Assembly (NCBI GenBank): GCA_021203205.1
Contig: JAJQBQ010000050.1
Location: 1-61,915, forward strand
DNA from: Lachnospiraceae bacterium
Lineage (GTDB): Bacteria; Bacillota; Clostridia; Lachnospirales; Lachnospiraceae
Length of the DNA stretch: 61,915 nt
Direction of reading: 5' to 3'
Shown here: positions 37,808-46,875 of the stretch, piece by piece
Layout: each line of letters starts with the position of its first letter
Numbering within the stretch: the stretch's first letter is position 1
The notes under the pieces: generated by a model
Databases searched by the model: none
Seen by the model: only the letters and a program-made list of their open reading frames with translations
Told to the model about the DNA's origin: nothing
Position numbers and translations under genes: made by a program

Positions 37808-38690
37808 TTTCTGCTCCCTGCTCCCGCACCGGAATGATCTCCGACAGATTTTCGCGAATCTTCGCCGCCACATCCGGCTTGTTCATGGTATAAACATGGA
37901 TATGGTTTACGCCGTTTGCCACCAGGTCGATGATCTGATTTGTGGCGTAGGCGATGCCGGCCTGTTTCATGGCCGCCGGGTTGCTTCCGTAACGATCCAC
38001 GATCGCCAGAAACTTGCGCGGTACCTGCCGCGTGCCGGAAAGCGCGATGGACCGGTCAATCTGCTTCGCGTTCGTAATGGGCATAATGCCCGCCACCACC
38101 GGAACGGTCACGCCCAGCTCCCGCAGGCGATAGAGGTAATTGTACATCAGGTTATTGTCAAAAAACATCTGCGTGGTGAGAAAATCGCACCCCGCATCCA
38201 CCTTTTCCTTCACATGGAGCAGGTCTTCCCGCCAGTTTGCGGATTCCACATGTCCCTCCACGTAGCAGGCCCCGCCGATGCAGAAATCCCCCTGGGCGCG
38301 AATGTCCGGGATCAGCTGTGACGCGTATTTATAATCCTCCGACAATGTGCCGTCCTTTGGAACGTCACCCCGCAGGGCCATAATGTTCTCGATGCCGGCC
38401 TCTTTCACCCGCTGCACCTGAGCCAGCACGGTCTCGCGGCTCGATGACACGCAGGTGATGTGTGCCAGCGTCGTCACGCCAAACTTCTTCTGAATGTCCC
38501 GGGCGATCGTGGTGGTATAGGCGCTTGTGCCGCCGCCCGCGCCGTAGGTGACGCTCATAAAATCCGGTTTCAGCTTCGCAATCTCAAAGGCTGCCGCCTC
38601 CACGGATGCGTATTTATCGTCCGTCTTCGGCGGAAAGACCTCAAAGGAGAGGGTCGGCCGACCGTCTGCCAGTAAATCTCTTATCTTCAT
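37782..38690 (-). CDS. metF: Methylenetetrahydrofolate reductase
   Basis: FAD enzyme that interconverts 5,10-methylene-THF and 5-methyl-THF for methionine synthesis or one-carbon flow. Motifs: LSFEVFPPKT, FMSVTYGAGGGTS, AHITCVSSSRE, NIMALRGDVP, and FLTTQMFFDN. The 302-aa length is the clostridial type. It overlaps topA by 26 bp. No SAM riboswitch was recognised upstream; 38771-38793 holds a 9-bp hairpin (GGAGAGAAT/ATTCTCTCC) of unclear role. Confidence 0.95.
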   Translation of the reverse strand: MKIRDLLADGRPTLSFEVFPPKTDDKYASVEAAAFEIAKLKPDFMSVTYGAGGGTSAYTTTIARDIQKKFGVTTLAHITCVSSSRETVLAQVQRVKEAGIENIMALRGDVPKDGTLSEDYKYASQLIPDIRAQGDFCIGGACYVEGHVESANWREDLLHVKEKVDAGCDFLTTQMFFDNNLMYNYLYRLRELGVTVPVVAGIMPITNAKQIDRSIALSGTRQVPRKFLAIVDRYGSNPAAMKQAGIAYATNQIIDLVANGVNHIHVYTMNKPDVAAKIRENLSEIIPVREQGAENGKISGDR

Positions 38691-38845
38691 GGATTTCTCT
38701 TCTTTCTGTCTCCTGTCTCAATCTCAATTCCCACTGCATTCTTATGCGAATGTTCACACATCATGACTGAGGAGAGAATCTTAAATTCTCTCCCCGGTTC
38801 TTACCGCATCCGCAGCGGGACTTTTGATGTGAAAAGATCTTACCT

Positions 38846-39487
38846 CTATTCCCCGACCAGCTCGCGCACCGCCGCGGCGATGGTATCGTCCTTGCAGTTC
38901 GCGTAGAAAAGCTCTTTAAAATGCTCGCCCGCCAGAGCGCCCTTCACCAGATCCTGATCCAGTTCTTTTAAGATGGAAGGAAGGTCACGGTAAGTCACTT
39001 TTTTCACATCGTCCAGAATCTTTTTGTTGCGTTTTTCCGGCACGGCCCTCTCCTTCGGGTAGCCCTGACCGCTCTCCTCGCAGAAAAGCTTCTCGAAGAT
39101 GTACTCCAGATTCAGGTCTCCGCCCCAGCCGAAGCCCTTCGCGAAGGGGATGGCGATGGCGTTGCCGTCGTTGATCTGCGCAAAGGTGTAAGCGTCCAGC
39201 GCGTCCTCCACATGTCCGCAGATAACGCCCGGGAAGGAGTTCAGCGCAAGCATGGCGCCCTCGCCCGTGCCGCAGCCGGTGATGACATAGTCCGCCGCGC
39301 CGGAATTTAACAGCACCGCCGCCAGAATGCCGTTCTGCACATAGGTCAGCTGTGCCTCATCGTCCGCCGCATACATGCCGTAGTTGTCCACGGTGTGGCC
39401 CATGGGCTCTGCCACCTTCTTTAACGCGTTTAAAATGACAGCGTTCTTTGCCGCCTGACTGTTTTCATTGATTAGTGCGATTTTCAT
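38846..39487 (-). CDS. RpiB/LacA/LacB-family isomerase, DhuI-like
   Basis: The protein (213 aa) has the RpiB fold pattern: MKIALINENSQAAKN, then GILAAVLLNSGAADYVITGC, and GTGEGAMLALNSFPGV. It is longer than RpiB (about 150 aa) owing to a C-terminal extension. Members of this branch beside an SDR dehydrogenase act as the uronate isomerase DhuI in glycosaminoglycan breakdown in streptococci; the neighbour at 39692-40495 fits. Sugar-phosphate isomerisation is the alternative. ATG 39487 is used instead of one 9 codons upstream. Confidence 0.8.
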   Translation of the reverse strand: MKIALINENSQAAKNAVILNALKKVAEPMGHTVDNYGMYAADDEAQLTYVQNGILAAVLLNSGAADYVITGCGTGEGAMLALNSFPGVICGHVEDALDAYTFAQINDGNAIAIPFAKGFGWGGDLNLEYIFEKLFCEESGQGYPKERAVPEKRNKKILDDVKKVTYRDLPSILKELDQDLVKGALAGEHFKELFYANCKDDTIAAAVRELVGE

Positions 39488-39691
39488 GATCTGTTCTGCC
39501 TTTCTTACATTCATACATTTCTCTGCTCGAAGTGGTCTCTCTCCATCGTCAATAGAAATGTTTATCTAAATTTCAATCTAACAATATTTCCTTAAGATGT
39601 TCGTGTAAAACATATCCTTCGAAGGCCGATCGAAAACATTTCCTCCGAACTTCCATCGAAAACATCTGCTTTTATGTCCGATATGTTTCCG

Positions 39692-40495
39692 TCACGGCTG
39701 CTTCCCGATATAGGCGAGAATTCCGCCGTCCACATACAGAATATGCCCGTTCACAAAATTTGAGGCATCCGATGCCAGAAATACCGCCGGGCCCGCCAGG
39801 TCCTCCGGGTCGCCCCAGCGGCCAGCCGGGGTCTTCGCCACGATAAAGGAATCAAAGGGATGCCTGCTCCCGTCCGCCTGCCGCTCCCTTAAAGGCGCGG
39901 TCTGCGGTGTCGCAATGTACCCCGGACCGATGCCATTGCACTGAATATTGTACTCGCCGTACTCGGAGGCGATATTCTTTGTGAGCATCTTTAACCCTCC
40001 CTTCGCCGCAGCGTAGGCGGAGACAGTCTCCCGCCCCAGCTCGCTCATCATGGAGCAGACGTTGATGATTTTGCCGTGTCCCTTCGCGATCATGCCGGGG
40101 ATCACCGCCTTCGAGACGATGAACGGGGCGTTTAAATCGATATCCACCACCTCGCGGAACTCGTCCGCCGACATCTCGTGCATCGGGATCCGCTTGATGA
40201 TACCGGCATTGTTCACAAGAATATCCACCGTGCCGATGCTTTTTTCGATATCCGCCACCATCGCCCGAACCTCATCTTCGTGCGTCACGTCGCAGATATA
40301 ACCCTTCGCCTCGATGCCGTCCTCTTTATAGTGCGCCAGCGCCTCTTCCATGTGGCGCTCGCTTCTGCAGTTGAACACGATCTTTGCGCCGGCATCCGCC
40401 AGGGCCTTCGCCATGGCATAGCCGATCCCGTAAGCCGCCCCGGTGACCAGGGCTACCTTCCCGTTCAGGGAAAATAAATCTTTCCTGTTTTCCAT
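39692..40495 (-). CDS. SDR oxidoreductase, DhuD / gluconate 5-dehydrogenase-like
   Basis: Classical short-chain dehydrogenase of 267 aa. It has the TGAAYGIG cofactor site, NNAG, a catalytic Ser..Tyr-x3-Lys (NVCSMM and SAYAAAKGG), and GPGYIATPQT. The best matches by memory are gluconate 5-dehydrogenase, KduD and DhuD. With the RpiB-type isomerase downstream it would handle 4,5-unsaturated uronate products: isomerise, then reduce to 2-keto-3-deoxygluconate. No lyase, unsaturated glucuronyl hydrolase or KDG kinase lies nearby. Confidence 0.85.
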   Translation of the reverse strand: MENRKDLFSLNGKVALVTGAAYGIGYAMAKALADAGAKIVFNCRSERHMEEALAHYKEDGIEAKGYICDVTHEDEVRAMVADIEKSIGTVDILVNNAGIIKRIPMHEMSADEFREVVDIDLNAPFIVSKAVIPGMIAKGHGKIINVCSMMSELGRETVSAYAAAKGGLKMLTKNIASEYGEYNIQCNGIGPGYIATPQTAPLRERQADGSRHPFDSFIVAKTPAGRWGDPEDLAGPAVFLASDASNFVNGHILYVDGGILAYIGKQP

Positions 40496-40516
40496 GCTGC
40501 TTCTTCTCCCTTTTCT

Positions 40517-41782
40517 TCATCCGGCTACTGCCACGTCTTCCATCGCCACCGCGTACGGCCCTTCGTAGTTCGCGGTCACAAAGCGCTCCTTCGAAAAAAC
40601 GAAATTCTTCTGCGCCTGTGTAATATCTCCGTTGACGGAGCCGCCGGTGACCGGCGTCACCTTCTCGCCGTCATAGAGGAAGCCCAGACGGATTTCCCCT
40701 GCAAAATGTCCGCTCATGGCATCCATCTGGAAATCCGAGAAAGTCGTGACATACAAATATGGTCTGCTCTTCATCTCGGCGAACGGAGTGCTTCCGGTCG
40801 GCACAGATTTGCAGCCATAGTAACCGGTAGGCTCGATCCCCAGATAGTCTGCAAAACGCTTCGGAGCCTGCAGCATTTTTAAGGTACCGTTCTCCATCAG
40901 CATACGATCCACCATCGGAATGCCCTCCGGGCTGTAAGGCTCGACCGCCTTAAGCTCGATGGTCAGGGCATCTCCCTCGATGTCTTCGCCCTGCACTGCC
41001 ATGCCGGGCGCATAGTCGGAATATTTCTGATAAACCATCGACGCGGCCGAGCGGTTGTCGTAAAAGCTTAAAACTTCCTGCAGATTCTGCCCCGAAAGGA
41101 TCAGACGATAGCTGCCCGCCTGCGGCGCTTCCACCGCCTTTGCCCGCTCTCTCGTCAGTTCCAGCGATTCCTTTACGTCCGCCGCCAGCGCCTCCGCGTC
41201 CACCTTGCGGTAGGAAAACTGATGGTGGGTCTCCACATCCTGCGGCACAACGCACTGGATCACATATTCACCGTTGATATTTTCCGTGTGGAAGCTCACA
41301 TCCACGCCGGCAGAATTGACGATGTGCTTCCTCTTGCTTACGACAAAGACCTCTGCGGAGTTGACAAATGCGTCCTCCGCCGTATCATTCTCAAAAATTG
41401 CCGCTGCCATTTTCTTCATGGCCTGCTGCGGCCCCTCCGCAAACATGCTCTCGCTCCGCACATGATCGGTCTTTCCGGCATAAAGCTCATAGGCCGGATT
41501 GCACACGAAGGATGCGCTGTGGTATGCCTGCGTGAGGCTTTTCTTTATTTCATCCTCCGACTGGCCCGGATGAACACCGACGGTGGCCTGTCCCAGCATG
41601 GCGGTGCCGTCCTGCTCAAACGGGCGGTATACGGTCACACTGTACTCCAGCAAATCGGTGCGCCGCTTCATATCGAGCTTTCTGCGGATGAAAAAGCACT
41701 CGATGGAGTCGGTCTTCGTCTCGGTGATGCTGTACCGGCTGATGGCGCAGTCGGAAAGCGCCTTTAAAATCTCCTGTATCAA
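40517..41782 (-). CDS. TldE/PmbA-family protein
   Basis: Partner of TldD in the U62 metallopeptidase heterodimer, which trims unfolded peptides and peptide precursors. This 421-aa subunit lacks the zinc motif, as TldE does. Typical parts are TATVGVHPGQSEDEI-like N-terminal sequence and GSTPFAEMKSRPYLYVTTFSDFQ-type C-terminal sequence. It starts with TTG at 41782, with AAGGA at 7 nt, and lies 18 bp after tldD. Confidence 0.88.
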   Translation of the reverse strand: MIQEILKALSDCAISRYSITETKTDSIECFFIRRKLDMKRRTDLLEYSVTVYRPFEQDGTAMLGQATVGVHPGQSEDEIKKSLTQAYHSASFVCNPAYELYAGKTDHVRSESMFAEGPQQAMKKMAAAIFENDTAEDAFVNSAEVFVVSKRKHIVNSAGVDVSFHTENINGEYVIQCVVPQDVETHHQFSYRKVDAEALAADVKESLELTRERAKAVEAPQAGSYRLILSGQNLQEVLSFYDNRSAASMVYQKYSDYAPGMAVQGEDIEGDALTIELKAVEPYSPEGIPMVDRMLMENGTLKMLQAPKRFADYLGIEPTGYYGCKSVPTGSTPFAEMKSRPYLYVTTFSDFQMDAMSGHFAGEIRLGFLYDGEKVTPVTGGSVNGDITQAQKNFVFSKERFVTANYEGPYAVAMEDVAVAG

Positions 41783-41800
41783 CTCTTTTTCCTTTCTTAT

Positions 41801-43321
41801 CTATCCCAGCCTTACCGTTGCCTTAATGTACGGGCCGCCGTCGGATACCTTCACCCACTCCTTATAGCCCTTGCCGCACATGCCGCCTCCGCCAAGCTCG
41901 ACTTTGTTGCCCAGCATGGTGATGGACTTTAACAGGTCCGGCACGTAACCGGTCAGCACGATCGGGGAAAAGACGCGCCCGGTAAGCTTCCCGTCTTTGA
42001 TCTCGCGGGCGATATTCACCATGCACTGGATGCCCCAGTTTTTCGGGTCTTCCATGCCGCTGGAGGGATTTTCCAGCAGGAAGCCGTAGTCCACGGAAGC
42101 GATCATCTCCTCCGGCGTGCTGTCACCCGCCTCAAAATAGGTGTTCGTCATACGGGTGTAGGTCTTGCGTTTGTAGCTTTCACGGCGGCCGTTGCCGGTA
42201 GGCTCAGTGCCCAGCGCTGCGGCCGAGCGGCTGTCGCTGATGCCGCTCTTTAAGATCCCATGATCAATGACAATGGTATCGTGCGCAAATTCGCCCTCAT
42301 CGTCGAAAAAGTAGCTGCCGCTCTCCTGCGCCGCCAGCGCACCGTCGTGCATGGTGAGAATCGGCGAGGCAACGTATTCACCCACATACTTCTCGGCCAG
42401 GGCGCGCTTCTTCACGAACATGTCCATCTCCACGCCGTGGCCGAAGGCTTCGTGGGCGATCATGCCCGTCACCTCCGGGGAGCAGATGCAGGTATATTCG
42501 CCCGGAACGATCGGCTCAGAAGACAGCAGGTCAATGGTGGCGTCCACGCACTCCTTCACGCCCTCCGACATGCCCTGAATGCACTCCATGCCGCCAAGAC
42601 CCGAATAACCCTTGTAGTAAGTCTTAATTTCCTGCCCTCTGGCCGCAGCCGTCACCACCTGACCGTTCGTCCAGAGAATGCTTTCCATGAGGTCACGATC
42701 CTTTGACAGGAAGAGCTTCGTATACCACTGCCAGCTGGCCCCGCAGATGCAGTCCAGAATTCTCTCGTCCAGACTTAAGCCCTGACCGGAAATGTCGCGG
42801 AGTTTCTGAAGGATCTCCTCATCCGAAACCTCCGCCGGATCAATCTCACAGTTTGAGGCGCCGGTAAAATAAATCCTGCCGTCTGCCACCTTAAGGTCTC
42901 CCAGCTCCGCTGCCGTCTTCTCTGCGGCGGCTTCCGCCTCGGTCAGGCCGCCCGCCTGTCCCGCTTCACTGCCGTACACGGCGTGGGTCTCACTCTCTGT
43001 GATACCCTCCGGGAGCACGACCCCCGCCATGGCAGCCGCCTCATCGATCTCACGGCAGATGTCGTCCAGCAGCTCCTTCGTGATCAGATTGAACGAATAC
43101 TCGGTGCTGTGTACGCCGTCCGACACCCGCACCACAAAGCCGCGGGAGGAGAACAGATCATCCTCATCGGCCGACGTCATAAACCTTGAGACGCGGTAAC
43201 GCATGGACTTCGCGTCCGTGGCGAGGATGGTCGCGGACGGGTACCTTTTCAGGAGTCTCGCAAGCAACTCCTCCAGAAGCGGCCTGCTCTGTAAAATAAA
43301 TTTGCTGTCCTTCACTTTCAT
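41801..43321 (-). CDS. tldD: TldD-family metallopeptidase
   Basis: The catalytic subunit carries HEAFGH (290-295), the HExxxH zinc motif, and the late GGGMCGKG whose Cys is the third ligand in the family. The N-terminal FVVRVSDGVHSTEYSFNL also fits. The 506-aa length is typical. TldD/E proteases process peptide antibiotics or redox peptides in some hosts; no such precursor gene is apparent here. AAAGGAC lies upstream of the ATG, in the spacer after the HEPN remnant. Confidence 0.92.
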   Translation of the reverse strand: MKVKDSKFILQSRPLLEELLARLLKRYPSATILATDAKSMRYRVSRFMTSADEDDLFSSRGFVVRVSDGVHSTEYSFNLITKELLDDICREIDEAAAMAGVVLPEGITESETHAVYGSEAGQAGGLTEAEAAAEKTAAELGDLKVADGRIYFTGASNCEIDPAEVSDEEILQKLRDISGQGLSLDERILDCICGASWQWYTKLFLSKDRDLMESILWTNGQVVTAAARGQEIKTYYKGYSGLGGMECIQGMSEGVKECVDATIDLLSSEPIVPGEYTCICSPEVTGMIAHEAFGHGVEMDMFVKKRALAEKYVGEYVASPILTMHDGALAAQESGSYFFDDEGEFAHDTIVIDHGILKSGISDSRSAAALGTEPTGNGRRESYKRKTYTRMTNTYFEAGDSTPEEMIASVDYGFLLENPSSGMEDPKNWGIQCMVNIAREIKDGKLTGRVFSPIVLTGYVPDLLKSITMLGNKVELGGGGMCGKGYKEWVKVSDGGPYIKATVRLG

Positions 43322-43337
43322 GAAATTGGTTGTCCTT

Positions 43338-43529
43338 TCAAGTAACTATATTTCGTATTCTTATTCTTCTTGCTAATAATGCTCTCGCCGCTTTTTCCAT
43401 CGCATAGAAGGCTCTGTTATTGGCGGATTTGTAATACCCCTTCTCAAGTATCTCTTTTGATTCTGTCAGCAATTCTCCTGCACGATCAAGACGAACCTTC
43501 GAAAGAGTGATATAATACTCCTCATCCAT
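43338..43529 (-). pseudogene. Truncated HEPN-domain protein
   Basis: The 63 residues match only the N-terminal half of a HEPN domain: RAGELLTESKEILEKGYYKS, then ANNRAFYAMEKAARALLA. The usual second half, including the Rx4-6H RNase motif and last helices, is missing. A stop comes after a basic stretch (RRIRIRNIVT) 16 bp before tldD. It overlaps the nucleotidyltransferase gene by 8 bp, as in MntA-HepT pairs. It is likely a decayed toxin or sensor half. Confidence 0.75.
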
Positions 43530-43878
43530 AGATTATTTTCCCTTCTACATCAATATTTTTATAATAAAAATACCACCTTTTTTTCTCCCGATACTCATCT
43601 TCCGGTATACAGGCAAAATTTACGATTGCAGATAAATATTTCGCTATAATTTCTGTTGCTACCCAGGCAAGCGCATCATTATATTTATCAATCTCTGTCC
43701 GCCCGCACTTCGTAATCAGTGCAATATCAATATCGGAATCCGCATGAAAGTCCCCTCTCGCACAGGAACCGTAGAGAATCGCCTCCACAAGATCAGATTT
43801 CATAACCCTTTTCGCGCCCTCTACCGCTTCTTTTGATGCCTTATCGATCACTTCCTGCGTGAGATCAAGTGCTGACAT
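43522..43878 (-). CDS. Minimal nucleotidyltransferase (MNT)
   Basis: Pol beta-type nucleotidyltransferase of 118 aa with the diagnostic YGSCARGDFHADSDIDIAL, containing GS and the DxD metal pair. Such proteins form MntA-HepT systems in which MNT adds AMP to the HEPN toxin. Here the HEPN partner is truncated, so the system may be defunct, or the MNT may persist alone. The ribosome site is weak (AGGAGG in the GAGAGGAGGTGTTTT segment before the ATG). Confidence 0.87.
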   Translation of the reverse strand: MSALDLTQEVIDKASKEAVEGAKRVMKSDLVEAILYGSCARGDFHADSDIDIALITKCGRTEIDKYNDALAWVATEIIAKYLSAIVNFACIPEDEYREKKRWYFYYKNIDVEGKIIYG

Positions 43879-43972
43879 AAAACACCTCCTCTCGCAATAT
43901 CCTCATGTTTTGCAGGGTTCAAGTACAGGAAATCGGAAGCAAACTTCCGTTTCACGTATTTTTCCCCTGTTG

Positions 43973-44614
43973 TTATAATTTCGAATATCCAAAGTTGTTC
44001 ACCAGCGCGTCGATCTTCCTCCCGGCCCGGCACATCGGACAGTCATGAGGGGAGTAAGTCTGGTAATCCGGCAGATCCTGCACGCGGAACAATGAGCGGA
44101 TGCGCACGCCGTCCACCTCTTTTACCGCCGAGAAAAGGGCCGCCGCCCCCTCGATGGAACCGCCGTAGTAGTGGATGCACTCCATGGCGCGCCGCACCGT
44201 GATACCGGTCGTCGCGGTGGCCAGCACCAGCAGCACATGTTTGCCGCGGATCATGCCCTGCATGTTATCGCGGAAAATCAGCTGACCTTCACCGTGCAGC
44301 TCCGGCGACACAACATAGATAGTGTGGTGCGCGTTGATGGACATGAAACCGTGTCTTGTCAGTTCATCCGCCAGATAGGCGCCGATGATCTCGCAGCCGT
44401 CCATGCAGACGATGGTGTCGATGTACGTGTTGGAGCTGTAGAATTTCGCGAGCACCCCAGCCGCGGCCTCCGCCTCGCTCTTTCTCGCCTTCAGATATGT
44501 CATGTCCACAAAATAATTGATGTGGGAGTGGCTGGTGGCAAAGTGCCCCGGAATCACGCGGAGCACGACATTTTTGCTGTCCTGCGATGGAATTCGCATT
44601 ACTTTTTCTTCCAT
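43973..44614 (-). CDS. Phosphoribosyltransferase-like protein
   Basis: The 213-aa protein resembles type I PRTases related to orotate PRTase. The PRPP loop region reads VLLVLATATTGITVRRAM (127-143) and a CMDGCEIIGAYLADEL flexible-loop region precedes it. The usual acidic pair before TTG is replaced by Ala/Thr, so PRPP use is doubtful. The C-terminus has a CPMC motif that could bind metal. The ATG at 44614 follows GGAGG by 11 nt; the frame is open further upstream. No pyrimidine genes are adjacent. Confidence 0.72.
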   Translation of the reverse strand: MEEKVMRIPSQDSKNVVLRVIPGHFATSHSHINYFVDMTYLKARKSEAEAAAGVLAKFYSSNTYIDTIVCMDGCEIIGAYLADELTRHGFMSINAHHTIYVVSPELHGEGQLIFRDNMQGMIRGKHVLLVLATATTGITVRRAMECIHYYGGSIEGAAALFSAVKEVDGVRIRSLFRVQDLPDYQTYSPHDCPMCRAGRKIDALVNNFGYSKL

Positions 44615-44901
44615 ATGATGTAAAACCTCCTTGATATAAATGATTAGCTTTTTATTCTCGTCCAAATCTTCCACAATTCCGGTGTCAGGAGCAAAACACC
44701 GCCGTTTTTCGCGCTGGCAGATATTGTCGGGAAACACTTTCTCTGTTTTCATAACCATCCGGTTCGGCACAGCACAAACGCTCCATTCACCGAAAAGTTA
44801 TTGTACCCTATTTCATCGGAAAAGAAAAGCCTGTTTATTATAAAAATCTTCGAAAGAATTTTGGCGGCTTTGCCGGAAATTTGCGTCCGAATCCGTGTCC
44901 G

Positions 44902-44950
44902 AAAAAAAGAAACCGCCGCATCAGCGGTTGATAAGACTGATGCGGCGGTT
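44902..44950 (-). terminator. Terminator of rpsT
   Basis: A perfect 14-bp stem AACCGCCGCATCAG (44911-44924) and CTGATGCGGCGGTT (44937-44950) is followed on the minus strand by TTTCTTTTTTTC. Confidence 0.93.
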
Positions 44951-45002
44951 TTCGGTGCGCAAAAATGATCTCACTGCCGTCCATAGCAGACAGCAACAAA
45001 AT

Positions 45003-45263
45003 TTACAGCGTATTCACAGCTTTTGTCAGATGAGAAACCTTTCTCGCTGCGTTGTTCTTGTGATAAACGCCCTTTGTGCAGGCCTTATCAATCGTAGAAA
45101 TCGCAGAAGTAAGCGCTGCATTGGCAGCCTGCTTGTCTCCCGCATCAACGGCGGCATGAACCTTCTTCATCGCTGTCTTTACCTGTGAACGAATCGCCTT
45201 GTTTTTCTCGTATCTCTTGTTGGATACAAGAATTCTTTTCTTTGCAGATTTAATATTTGCCAT
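45003..45263 (-). CDS. rpsT: 30S ribosomal protein S20
   Basis: Small basic protein, 86 aa from the ATG at 45263 (MANIKSAKKRILVSNKRYEKN), with the typical late KNNAARKVSHLTKAV. It binds 16S rRNA. It is monocistronic and oriented away from gpr; the two share the 45264-45512 intergenic region. Confidence 0.97.
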   Translation of the reverse strand: MANIKSAKKRILVSNKRYEKNKAIRSQVKTAMKKVHAAVDAGDKQAANAALTSAISTIDKACTKGVYHKNNAARKVSHLTKAVNTL

Positions 45264-45512
45264 GATGTAACCTCTTCCCTGCCGTTTCGGCATGCATTAA
45301 TCTGGTTCGCGTCGCTGATTGAGAGAGTGCCAGCTTCCGCGGGATTGATTTTGTGCCAGAGAGACATGCGGACGTCATGACACAAAAACCAGAGTAACTT
45401 CCGTTACACATACGGCGCATATTTTAACGTTTTTTGGGGAAACTGTCAACCGGATATTTGAAAATTTTGTTACCGTGAATAGTAATATCAATGAAAGCAA
45501 AAGGTATATTCA

Positions 45513-46613
45513 ATGTATAACTCTGATTCCCCCACCATCCACATCCACACCGACCTCGCGCTCGAGGATACGGAACAGTTCCCCTCCGCCGACCCGAAAC
45601 AGGCAGGGCAGGGTTTCCGCGGCATCGAGGTGACGAAGCACCGCCGGTTCAACGACCGAATTCTGATTACAAGGGTTGAAGTCAAAACAGCGGAAGCCGC
45701 GGAGGCAATTGGGAAGCCCGTCGGCGTTTACCTGACTCTGGAAGCCGAGGATCTTCGTGAACCGGAAGACGATATTGTGCACGCTGTCGCAAAAGAACTG
45801 GCGAAACAATTGCTGCTCTTCTTTCGGCATGCCGGGGAAAAGGCAGCTGGCGCATCTGCCGACCTTTCCACTGCACCTGCAGAAAGGTCAACGGAAGAAT
45901 CTGATTCTGACAAAGATTCCCTGCCGCACCGTTCGTCCGGTCACCGGCTCCGCTCCATCCTGATCATCGGTCTCGGAAACCGCGAGATCACCGCGGATGC
46001 GCTGGGTCCCAAAGTTTCCGAATTTCTGAACGCTACCAGGCACATAAAAGAACGCCGCGGCATCGGCGTGAGCACTCTCGCTCCGGGCGTGATGGCACAG
46101 ACCGGAATGGAATCGGCGGATATCATCCGCGGTGTGGTAAAGGAGACACAGCCGGATTTGCTGCTGGTGATCGACGCGCTGGCCTCGCGCAGCACCTCAC
46201 GGTTCCGGACAACGATTCAGCTCTCCGATTCCGGCATCGCCCCGGGCTCCGGGGTGGGCAACCACCGCACGGGCATTACGCAGGAAACGCTGGGGATTCC
46301 GGTGCTGGCGATCGGCGTTCCGACGGTTGTCGATGCGGCCACCATCGTGAGCGACGCGGTGGACCGGATGCTGGCGGAACTGGAAGCGGCGTCAAAAGAC
46401 AGAGAAACCCGGAACAGTTTCGAAGGATTCCGCGGAATGTCGCACGTGTTTCTGTCGTTCTCCCCCGGGGAGAAATACCGTCTCATTCAGGAGCTGCTGC
46501 ATCCGGCCATCGGGCGCATGGATGTTACCCCGAAGGATATCGACGAAACTGTGCAAATATTCGCCGAGCTGATCACGGAAGCCATCGAGATGGCTGTGGC
46601 AGCGTATGAATAA
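45513..46613 (+). CDS. gpr: Spore germination protease GPR
   Basis: Aspartic-type endopeptidase (family A25) that degrades small acid-soluble spore proteins at germination; made as a zymogen in the forespore. The N-terminal HTDLALED is the self-like recognition sequence, followed by core LIIGLGNREITADALGPKV, ALASRSTSRFRTTIQ, and PGSGVGNHR. Residues 108-146 (45834-45950) are an extra Ala/Ser/Asp-rich insertion before the Rossmann-like core. Its presence marks the organism as a spore-former. AAAGG precedes the ATG. A TGAATA lies upstream, resembling a sigma-G -35, without a matching -10. Confidence 0.95.
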   Translation: MYNSDSPTIHIHTDLALEDTEQFPSADPKQAGQGFRGIEVTKHRRFNDRILITRVEVKTAEAAEAIGKPVGVYLTLEAEDLREPEDDIVHAVAKELAKQLLLFFRHAGEKAAGASADLSTAPAERSTEESDSDKDSLPHRSSGHRLRSILIIGLGNREITADALGPKVSEFLNATRHIKERRGIGVSTLAPGVMAQTGMESADIIRGVVKETQPDLLLVIDALASRSTSRFRTTIQLSDSGIAPGSGVGNHRTGITQETLGIPVLAIGVPTVVDAATIVSDAVDRMLAELEAASKDRETRNSFEGFRGMSHVFLSFSPGEKYRLIQELLHPAIGRMDVTPKDIDETVQIFAELITEAIEMAVAAYE

Positions 46614-46823
46614 ATCTCCGAACAATTTTCTCACGGCGATATTCGGATGCTTCGCCAGACTGTCCGAAAACTTGTCCTCCCGTTTTTCGACAGAACATGT
46701 AGTATTCCATAGCTTCTCCTGGCACCATATGTTGCAGAGTCAAAGAGACTGTTTTAAGTTTTGGGACAGTCTGCCGCCCGGGAACGCACATGAATCGTCC
46801 CGGACGATACCCGGCATGTAAAC

Positions 46824-46872
46824 AGCCGGAGTCAACACCCCATGTTGGCTCCGGCTTATATTTTGCTGTTTT
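46824..46872. terminator. Terminator between convergent gpr and rseP
   Basis: The stem AGCCGGAG..CAACA with TGTTG..CTCCGGCT (46824-46856) is followed by TATATTTTGCTGTTTT on the plus strand. It can stop gpr transcription; on the minus strand the tail is poorer. The 46614-46823 stretch shows no gene. Confidence 0.85.
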
Positions 46873-46875
46873 ACT

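Noticed and set aside
38691-38845. SAM riboswitch before metF
   Set aside because: A 9-bp hairpin is present, but none of the conserved SAM-I core elements could be seen.
45472-45512. Sigma-G promoter for gpr
   Set aside because: TGAATA resembles a -35, but no CATxxTA-type -10 lies at the right distance, and the same motif recurs at unrelated sites.
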